A DNA stretch of 8,445 nucleotides from CAYZXU01 sp964482535 (GTDB taxonomy: Bacteria > Desulfobacterota > Desulfobacteria > Desulfobacterales > BuS5). The notes beneath the pieces are model-generated. The model made no database searches. It saw only the letters and a list, made by a program, of their open reading frames with translations, and was not told the DNA's origin. The translations under genes were made by a program, and so were the position numbers. Where the stretch lies: NCBI GenBank assembly GCA_964482535.1, contig CAYZXU010000098.1, positions 1 to 8,445 on the forward strand, read 5' to 3'. Positions 1 to 4,407 of this stretch are shown here, in pieces. How positions within the stretch are numbered: the first letter of the stretch is position 1; each line of letters opens with the position of its first letter.

Positions 1-735
1 ATCAACAATAAGCACCTGATCACCTGATGCAAGTTCGGAAAGATATCTGGTTTTCCCTCCAGGAACCCTTGTATATGCATGGACAGGTCCTGCATTAACC
101 CTGAAAGGTCTTGGAGCAACATATGGGTTGGAAACACTTTCAGCATGAACAAGAAAAAGAGCGCTGCTACTGTTTCCCACAAGCATGCCTTCTCCCAGAT
201 TCATTGAGGTGCATGTGTCCACACATACCCTGTCTCCCATACCAACGGGAATTATATTTTCAATTTCAGCTACATCAAGCAAAGTCTTTTCTTCATTTGA
301 ATTAAGTTTTGAAAGAATTTTTTTTACTTCGAGAGGGTCCTCTGTATGCACCATAATCTGCCTGACACCCTTTTCGAGTATGGTGAATGCAGTTTCAGCC
401 TCTTCAAAATTCTCAACATATGCAATAACATCAGCGCCTTTTGCTATAAGATTTTCCAGAGGGATAATTGTCCAGTCGCTGCACTGTAAAACGACCTTTT
501 TATCCTTGCTGAGTTTGACTATCTCTTCTTCATCTTCTCCGCTCTTGATTTTAAAAAAAACAACATCCTCACCAGGTTTTAAATCGCCGTCTTTGGAAAT
601 GGTCTCTATTTTGCCAAGTTCTTTAACTTTTTCTGAGTAACCGTCAGGCACCATAATACCGTTTGCGCCGCCTTCAAGTGCAGTGGTTACAATATCCTTA
701 TTCCACGGATCGACTTTTATCCATATCTTTCTCAT
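1..735 (-). CDS. aroB': 3-dehydroquinate synthase II (archaeal-type), 3' end cut by window edge
   Basis: This enzyme oxidatively deaminates and cyclises 2-amino-3,7-dideoxy-D-threo-hept-6-ulosonate to 3-dehydroquinate with NAD+, in the cytoplasm. It replaces classical AroB and works with the ADH synthase encoded just upstream. The frame is open from the ATG at 735 to the window edge, giving 245 residues with no stop. Family members such as MJ1249 have roughly 320-360 residues, so about the last quarter to third lies outside. Recognisable blocks are the N-terminal VTTALEGGANGIMVPDG (about residues 16-32), GDRVCVDTCTSM (167-178), GEGMLVGNSSSALFLVHAE (182-200) and RPFRVNAGPVHAYTRVPGGK (209-228). 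The start is supported by AAGGAA at 744-749, 8 nt before the ATG. It lies 35 nt behind the ADH synthase stop, so the two genes should be co-transcribed and share the upstream attenuator. Family assignment is confident; activity is inferred from the family. Confidence 0.93.
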   Translation of the reverse strand, partial: MRKIWIKVDPWNKDIVTTALEGGANGIMVPDGYSEKVKELGKIETISKDGDLKPGEDVVFFKIKSGEDEEEIVKLSKDKKVVLQCSDWTIIPLENLIAKGADVIAYVENFEEAETAFTILEKGVRQIMVHTEDPLEVKKILSKLNSNEEKTLLDVAEIENIIPVGMGDRVCVDTCTSMNLGEGMLVGNSSSALFLVHAESVSNPYVAPRPFRVNAGPVHAYTRVPGGKTRYLSELASGDQVLIVD

Positions 736-770
736 GGTATTTATTCCTTTTTTTTAAAAAACCGTAGTAA

Positions 771-1568
771 TCAAGATAAAATTTTCAACGCATCCTCAAC
801 ACTGCCATTATCATTTACAATCACAGATATGGCTTTAACCATACTACTTGGATCCCTGTGCTGAAAAACATTACGGCCTATGGAAACACCTGAGCCGCCT
901 GCGTCAATGGACCCCTTTACCATTTCAAGTATCTCTTTATCTGAATTCATTTTTGCACCACCGGCAATTACCACGGGTATGGAAACCCCCTCAACAACTT
1001 CACGAAAGGTCTCAACGCTGCCTGTGTATGATACCTTTACAATATCCGCTCCCATTTCATAGCCCACACGCGCTGCCTGTTTTATAAGTCCTGGATCATA
1101 TTCATCTTTTATTTTCTCACCCCTTGGATATACCATGGCAAGCAAAGGCATGCCCCATGTACGGGCTTCATAGCTGACCCTTCCGAAGTCACTGAGCATC
1201 TCCCTTTCAAGGGTGTCGCCTATGTTCAAATGTATGGATACCGCATCAGCGCCCAGCTTAATAGCCTCTTCAACAGAACAGACAAGGCTTTTGGAATTCG
1301 GGAATGGTGAAAGACTTGTGGATGCCGACAGATGTATAATCAGCCCTATGTCACCTCCCTCTTTTCTATGGCCTTCTCCAACAAGCCCTTTGTGCTCTAC
1401 TATGGCGTTTGCCCCTGCCCGGGATACATTTGCAATGGCGCTTTTAATATCAATTATACCGTCAATAGGTCCCACAGATATACCGTGATCCATTGGCACA
1501 ATGATGGTTCTTCTTGTGTTGCGGTTAATAATTCGTTCAAGTCGAATGTTTTTACCTAAAATTGTCAT
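771..1568 (-). CDS. aroA': 2-amino-3,7-dideoxy-D-threo-hept-6-ulosonate (ADH) synthase, class I aldolase family
   Basis: The product (265 residues) belongs to the DhnA/FbaB-type class I aldolase family. In the archaeal-type shikimate route it condenses a 6-deoxy-5-ketofructose-derived unit with L-aspartate semialdehyde to give ADH, the substrate of the next gene. Its length is close to MJ0400 (273). The Schiff-base lysine is K178 in ADIVKVSYTG; D27 in VPMDHG and Y147 in MVYPRG match the other catalytic residues of MJ0400 (D33, Y153, K184) at a constant offset of six. The TIM-barrel phosphate-binding end IAGGAK (201-206) and GGSGVSIGRNVF (224-235) are also present. The open frame extends upstream to 1664, but the ATG at 1568 is preferred: AGGAGGAG (1575-1582) lies 6 nt before it, and the extension would be translated through a transcription terminator. 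A plain fructose-bisphosphate aldolase is the alternative, made unlikely by the adjacent DHQ synthase II. Confidence 0.93.
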   Translation of the reverse strand: MTILGKNIRLERIINRNTRRTIIVPMDHGISVGPIDGIIDIKSAIANVSRAGANAIVEHKGLVGEGHRKEGGDIGLIIHLSASTSLSPFPNSKSLVCSVEEAIKLGADAVSIHLNIGDTLEREMLSDFGRVSYEARTWGMPLLAMVYPRGEKIKDEYDPGLIKQAARVGYEMGADIVKVSYTGSVETFREVVEGVSIPVVIAGGAKMNSDKEILEMVKGSIDAGGSGVSIGRNVFQHRDPSSMVKAISVIVNDNGSVEDALKILS

Positions 1569-1574
1569 TTTTTT

Positions 1575-1582
1575 CTCCTCCT
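1575..1582 (-). promoter_or_regulatory. Ribosome binding site deciding the ADH synthase start
   Basis: AGGAGGAG on the minus strand lies 6 nt before the ATG at 1568. It is the strongest Shine-Dalgarno match in the operon. It fixes the start there rather than at the upstream end of the open frame (1664), which falls inside the terminator hairpin. Confidence 0.85.
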
Positions 1583-1629
1583 GACTTTTTTGGCAGAAAG
1601 CCCCAAGACCTTTTAGCTCCAAAGCTCTT

Positions 1630-1672
1630 AAAAACAAAAAAAGCCGTGGACTTTGTCTGCCCACGGCTTTTT
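1630..1672 (-). terminator. Leader (attenuator) terminator, segments 3:4
   Basis: On the minus strand GCCGTGG (1667-1661) pairs with CCACGGC (1649-1643). Flanking A and T runs extend the stem to about 12 bp (1672-1661 with 1649-1638), with an 11-nt loop. Seven T, one G and five T follow, which is a textbook intrinsic terminator. It lies in the 5' leader of the aro operon, downstream of the Phe/Tyr leader peptide and 62 nt before the ADH synthase ATG, with no full-length gene ahead of it. Its role is therefore read as premature termination (attenuation). Its 5' arm and loop are shared with the antiterminator. Confidence 0.88.
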
Positions 1673-1717
1673 GCGCTGTTATTTTTTTTTAATGATTTAA
1701 GCGCACCCCAGGCAGAC
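1655..1717 (-). promoter_or_regulatory. Antiterminator hairpin, segments 2:3
   Basis: In the minus-strand transcript GTCTGCC (1717-1711) is perfectly complementary to GGCAGAC (1661-1655), with two possible G-U pairs beyond (1710-1662, 1709-1663). G1708 and G1707 can pair with C1665 and C1666 across a one-base bulge. An inner stem TGCGC (1705-1701) with GCGCA (1676-1672) closes the top. Forming this fold consumes the 5' arm and loop of the terminator, so the two structures exclude each other. The pairing was read by eye and no energy was calculated. Confidence 0.78.
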
Positions 1718-1775
1718 TACCGGTAAAATAATAAAAATAATACCTGAAAAAACTGCCTGAAAATATATGCACCAT
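1689..1775 (-). CDS. Phe/Tyr-rich leader peptide of the aro operon attenuator (28 aa)
   Basis: A short minus-strand reading frame starts with ATG at 1775 and stops at TAA (1691-1689). Residues 9-17 read FFRYYFYYF: eight aromatics out of nine, plus F5. There is no Trp. In ribosome-mediated attenuation (trp, phe and his leaders are the known models) such a run of codons for the end product of a biosynthetic operon senses the charged tRNA. Here scarcity of Phe-tRNA or Tyr-tRNA would stall the ribosome at 1751-1725 and favour readthrough into aroA'-aroB'. The Shine-Dalgarno is modest (AGAGAG about 9 nt upstream), as is common for leader peptides. The frame is too short to be found by length alone; codon content, position after a promoter and the alternative RNA folds support it. 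Confidence 0.85.
   Translation of the reverse strand: MVHIFSGSFFRYYFYYFTGSLPGVRLNH
1709..1759 (-). promoter_or_regulatory. Protector hairpin, segments 1:2
   Basis: CAGGCAG (1759-1753), within leader codons 6-8, is perfectly complementary to CTGCCTG (1715-1709), which overlaps antiterminator segment 2. The aromatic codon run (1751-1725) lies in the loop between the arms. A ribosome stalled there would cover or melt segment 1 and release segment 2 for the antiterminator. With no stalled ribosome, 1:2 forms and the terminator is free to fold. Confidence 0.7.
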
Positions 1776-1810
1776 TTAAGTTACTCTCTAATGTTATAAG
1801 TATTTCTATT

Positions 1811-1839
1811 TATTTAAATAATAGTTTATGAGATGTCAA
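1811..1839 (-). promoter_or_regulatory. Sigma70-like promoter of the aro operon
   Basis: On the minus strand a perfect -35 TTGACA (1839-1834) is followed after 16 bp by TTAAAT (1817-1812), or after 17 bp by TAAATA (1816-1811). The -10 element is only a partial match. The predicted start near 1804 gives a leader of about 235 nt ahead of the ADH synthase ATG and about 30 nt ahead of the leader peptide ATG, a suitable layout for attenuation. Confidence 0.65.
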
Positions 1840-1859
1840 GGCTTTTTAGAAATTTTTTA

Positions 1860-1886
1860 TTGACCTATTACAATTACATCTATAAA
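1860..1886 (+). promoter_or_regulatory. Possible promoter of the outer-membrane protein gene
   Basis: TTGACC (1860-1865) and TATAAA (1881-1886) each match the sigma70 consensus at five of six positions. The 15-bp spacer is shorter than the 17-bp optimum. It would give a 5' untranslated region of about 75 nt. It lies back to back with the aro promoter, the two -35 elements being 20 bp apart. Confidence 0.38.
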
Positions 1887-1968
1887 TTTGTCAAAGAATA
1901 AAAGAAAAAACAATACCTGAAAAAATATTTTTAAATGCTTTGATAGCAAGATGTAATAATTTTTGATT

Positions 1969-2547
1969 ATGAAAAAATGGATGATATTAATTTCACTTAT
2001 CCTGTGGATTCCCGGCTTGGGAATTTGTGAAGAAGCAACAGGTAATATTAATTTTGCAGTTGGTTTCCTGCGGACTGATGATGATTTCTCAAAAATCTTT
2101 GATGTTGATGAAAGGATGGAAATCGGAATAATCTGTGATGTAAAGAAAAAAAACTGGCCTGTCAGCATTGTCTTTGAATATTTGCTTTCATATGCCGGTT
2201 CCAGGATTCCCGAAAATTCCTATGGTTTGATAGAAAATACAAAAATAAATTTTTACTGTTCAGAAACGTATCTTGGAATAAAAAAAATTTTTAAATATTT
2301 CGGTTCTGTAAGGCCATTCGTTGGCGGAGGTATTCATACCATCAGCATGTATGTTGATATGCCACACGATAATGAATTTAATGCAGGAGTTGGGTACTGG
2401 GCTGGTGCTGGTTCCTATTTTATGTTGTCTAAGCACGTTCATATTGCTTTTGAATGGAAATGGTCAAAAGCAAAATTAAGCATTTTTGATATAAAGTCTG
2501 ATGTGGGAGGAAATCATTTTGATTTTATGATCGGGTTCAATTTTTAA
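1969..2547 (+). CDS. Putative outer-membrane beta-barrel protein
   Basis: This is a 192-residue protein of unknown specific function. It begins with a Sec-type signal peptide: MKKW, a hydrophobic stretch to about residue 17 (MILISLILWIPGLG), then ICEEA around the likely cleavage region. A Cys is present there, but the preceding residues do not make a convincing lipobox. The rest alternates polar and aromatic or hydrophobic residues with glycine-rich turns, for example VRPFVGGGIHTISMYV, AGVGYWAGAGSYFML and HIAFEWKWSKAKL. It ends in FDFMIGFNF. A C-terminal Phe with alternating hydrophobics is the usual signal for BAM-dependent insertion into the outer membrane. The size would fit an eight-stranded OmpA/OmpX/OmpW-like barrel. 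The ATG at 1969 is preferred over TTG at 1963 because MKKW is a standard signal-peptide start, although no strong Shine-Dalgarno is visible for either. It is monocistronic, divergent from the aro operon. Confidence 0.75.
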   Translation: MKKWMILISLILWIPGLGICEEATGNINFAVGFLRTDDDFSKIFDVDERMEIGIICDVKKKNWPVSIVFEYLLSYAGSRIPENSYGLIENTKINFYCSETYLGIKKIFKYFGSVRPFVGGGIHTISMYVDMPHDNEFNAGVGYWAGAGSYFMLSKHVHIAFEWKWSKAKLSIFDIKSDVGGNHFDFMIGFNF

Positions 2548-2621
2548 AGGGGTTTGCTCAAAAACAAATTAACAATTTGAAAAAATGTCGATTTTAAATC
2601 ATATTTTTTATAATAAGAGAA

Positions 2622-2655
2622 AAAAAGAGCTATTATGATCATAATAGCTCTTTTT
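2622..2655. terminator. Bidirectional intrinsic terminator (perfect 34-bp palindrome)
   Basis: The sequence is a perfect inverted repeat with 17-base arms centred between 2638 and 2639. Each strand shows an A run, the core GAGCTATTATGA, its complement and a T run. It lies between the plus-strand outer-membrane protein gene (stop 2547) and the minus-strand lipoprotein gene (stop 2688), so it can end transcription from both convergent units. Confidence 0.85.
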
Positions 2656-2687
2656 AGCTCTATGTGCAGGGCAAAAAATATGTTGTC

Positions 2688-3011
2688 TTATTCTCCAGTA
2701 ACGGTAGTGGTGGTGGTGTTTACAACACCCAAAATGGTAGTATAGTGAACATCTACTGTTTTTACTTTTTTGATACCGGCATTTTTTGCTGCAGCCTTAA
2801 TGCTGGCATCTCCAGTAGCAATCAAGCCAAGGTAGTTAACCATTTCAGATGTTCCGGTTTTTACGCCTGGTTGCAACCCTGTTGCATCATCGGGAGAACA
2901 CGCTGGAATATTTATGTCTGAAAAAATAATTCCAGGTGTATACGGTGCTGCACATCCAATAAGCAACATGCTGCTGATTAAACAAATAAAAATACTTGCT
3001 TTTTTCATCAT
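2688..3011 (-). CDS. TRL-like family lipoprotein
   Basis: This is a 107-residue protein with a lipoprotein signal peptide: MMKKAS, a hydrophobic core, and the lipobox LIGC with Cys at residue 20. The residue after Cys is Ala, not Asp, which suggests sorting to the outer membrane. The C-terminal half carries the block LGLIATGDASIKAAAKNAGI (61-80), then KKVKTVDVHYTTILGVV and TTTVTGE at the end. This pattern is recognised as the TRL family (named after a tRNA-associated locus protein of Legionella), whose function is unknown. The start at 3011 is supported by AAGGAG (3019-3024), 7 nt upstream; the tandem ATG at 3008 is less well spaced. It is the last gene of the elbB-recC-rmuC run, 40 nt after rmuC, with a possible private promoter and followed by the palindromic terminator. 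It may simply be a co-located envelope gene rather than a repair component. Confidence 0.82.
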   Translation of the reverse strand: MMKKASIFICLISSMLLIGCAAPYTPGIIFSDINIPACSPDDATGLQPGVKTGTSEMVNYLGLIATGDASIKAAAKNAGIKKVKTVDVHYTTILGVVNTTTTTVTGE

Positions 3012-3051
3012 TGACCATCTCCTTTCGTTTTGTTTTATCCCTGCACGGTGG

Positions 3052-4401
3052 TTATTTGGGATAATATATTTTATGATTCTCATCTCCCATTTCAACGAGC
3101 TCCCTGTCAAGCTTTTTTCTGGTTTTTACACCCAGATTCTTTAAATCCTCAGTGCGCTTTATAAGATTTCCACGGCCTGATACAAGACGTCCATAAGCTT
3201 TATTATAGGATTCCTTTGCCTTATCAAGGGTTTTTCCTATATCTTCCAAAGATTCAACAAAACCTGCAAATTTGTCGTATAGATCACCGGCTTTTTTTGC
3301 AATTTCCCGAGAATTTCTGCCCTGATATTCATACTGCCATATATTTTCAATAATCCGTAATGTCAGCAAAAGGGTGGAAGGCGTAACAATAATTATATTT
3401 TTCTTAAATGCATCTTCAAACAGCTTTTCATCATTATCCATGGCGGCAAAAAATGCAGCCTCAATGGGAACAAACATTAGTACAAAATCAAGAGTATGAA
3501 TATCTTTAAGATCCTGATATCTTTTAGCCCCCAGATCTTTTATATGTTCACGCATGGCTTGAATATGATTTTTTAATTTTTGCATACGCTCATTGGGGCA
3601 TGAAGCCGAATAAAAACTTTCATAGGCATTAAGAGAGACTTTTGAATCCACAACAATATCCTTGCCTTCAGGCAGTCTGATAATCACATCGGGCAGGTAT
3701 CGTTTCCCTTTTTTATCATGCAGGCTAACCTGAATATCGTACTCACGGCCCTTGTGCAGCCCTGATTCTTCAAGTACACGCTCTAAAACAATTTCGCCCC
3801 ATATGCCTTTAGTTTTACTCTCTCCTTTTAATGCATTGGTAAGATTAATTGCATCTTTTCCTATCCGCTTATTAATATCTTTTAAGTTGCTTATTTCATT
3901 GAATAAAGATACTCTGTCCCTGGATTCTCGGTCATAAACATACTCAATTTTTTTCTTAAAATCACCAAGCTGTTCCCGCAATGGGTGTATGACACTATTT
4001 ATGTTTACTCTATTGGCTTCTGTAAATTTTAAACTTTTTTCTTCAAAAATCCTGTTTCCAAGATTCTCAAACTCTTCTTTTAACTGTTTTCTTGCATCAT
4101 TTATCAGTGCAATTTTTTCCTGATACACTGTTTTTTCTTCCATGTTAATGGTTTCAAGTCTGGCAATATCAGCCATATATTTTGCAATCAAATCCTGAAG
4201 CCTGCTGATTTCTATATTTTTTTCATCTTTGATTTTATCTTTATATATTTTAAGCTCAAGCAGATTTTTTTCTTTTGCGTCAAGTTTTTCTTTTATTACA
4301 GCAAGTTCAATATCATTTTTGCTTTTTAAAAAAAAACGGATTAATATTGATCCAAAAACAGCCCCAATAATAAAAAAAGTAATATAGTTTATCCAGTTCA
4401 T
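3052..4401 (-). CDS. rmuC: RmuC family DNA recombination protein
   Basis: RmuC proteins limit recombination-dependent rearrangements in E. coli and are predicted to be PD-(D/E)xK-type nucleases anchored at the membrane; the exact reaction is not established. This 449-residue copy starts with a membrane helix (about residues 6-24), then a charged coiled-coil region (about 30-125, and again around 145-185). The conserved core follows: KGIWGEIVLERVLEESGL (198-215), PDVIIRLPEGKDIVVDSK (237-254, with D238, D252 and K254 as candidate active-site residues), LMFVPIEAAF (308-317) and TPSTLLLTLRIIENIW (340-355). It ends with GRLVSGRGNLIKR (404-416). The length is typical. The ATG at 4401 lies 6 nt after the recC stop and has no clear Shine-Dalgarno, so translation is probably coupled to recC. 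That link supports a shared role in DNA end processing. Confidence 0.93.
   Translation of the reverse strand: MNWINYITFFIIGAVFGSILIRFFLKSKNDIELAVIKEKLDAKEKNLLELKIYKDKIKDEKNIEISRLQDLIAKYMADIARLETINMEEKTVYQEKIALINDARKQLKEEFENLGNRIFEEKSLKFTEANRVNINSVIHPLREQLGDFKKKIEYVYDRESRDRVSLFNEISNLKDINKRIGKDAINLTNALKGESKTKGIWGEIVLERVLEESGLHKGREYDIQVSLHDKKGKRYLPDVIIRLPEGKDIVVDSKVSLNAYESFYSASCPNERMQKLKNHIQAMREHIKDLGAKRYQDLKDIHTLDFVLMFVPIEAAFFAAMDNDEKLFEDAFKKNIIIVTPSTLLLTLRIIENIWQYEYQGRNSREIAKKAGDLYDKFAGFVESLEDIGKTLDKAKESYNKAYGRLVSGRGNLIKRTEDLKNLGVKTRKKLDRELVEMGDENHKIYYPK
3068..3095 (-). promoter_or_regulatory. Possible internal promoter for the lipoprotein gene
   Basis: On the minus strand TTGAAA (3095-3090), a 16-bp spacer and TAAAAT (3073-3068) each match the sigma70 consensus at five of six positions. 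It lies inside the last codons of rmuC, about 57 nt before the lipoprotein ATG. It could let the lipoprotein be expressed independently of the repair genes. Confidence 0.35.
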
Positions 4402-4407
4402 ATAAAA

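Noticed and set aside
185..640. 151-codon plus-strand open frame
   Set aside because: It lies antisense inside the DHQ synthase II gene, whose frame is open from 735 to the edge and carries all family motifs.
1569..1664. 32-residue N-terminal extension of the ADH synthase open frame
   Set aside because: It begins inside the terminator hairpin, has no Shine-Dalgarno, and has no family similarity. The ATG at 1568 has an excellent ribosome binding site and gives the family length.
1568..1804. T-box or metabolite riboswitch in the aro leader
   Set aside because: No T-box consensus or known aptamer pattern was recognised. The aromatic-rich leader peptide with competing stems explains the leader terminator better.
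1739..1925. 14-nt direct repeat AATACCTGAAAAAA at 1739-1752 and 1912-1925
   Set aside because: One copy lies within the leader peptide codons and the other in the 5' region of the barrel gene. The motif is short and A-rich, with no further copies noted, so chance is likely.
1963..1968. TTG start two codons upstream for the outer-membrane protein
   Set aside because: The ATG at 1969 gives a standard MKKW signal-peptide start. No ribosome binding site favours the TTG.
1857..2168. 103-codon minus-strand open frame
   Set aside because: It is antisense to the start of the outer-membrane protein gene and its upstream region, has no recognisable domain, and no ribosome binding site was seen.
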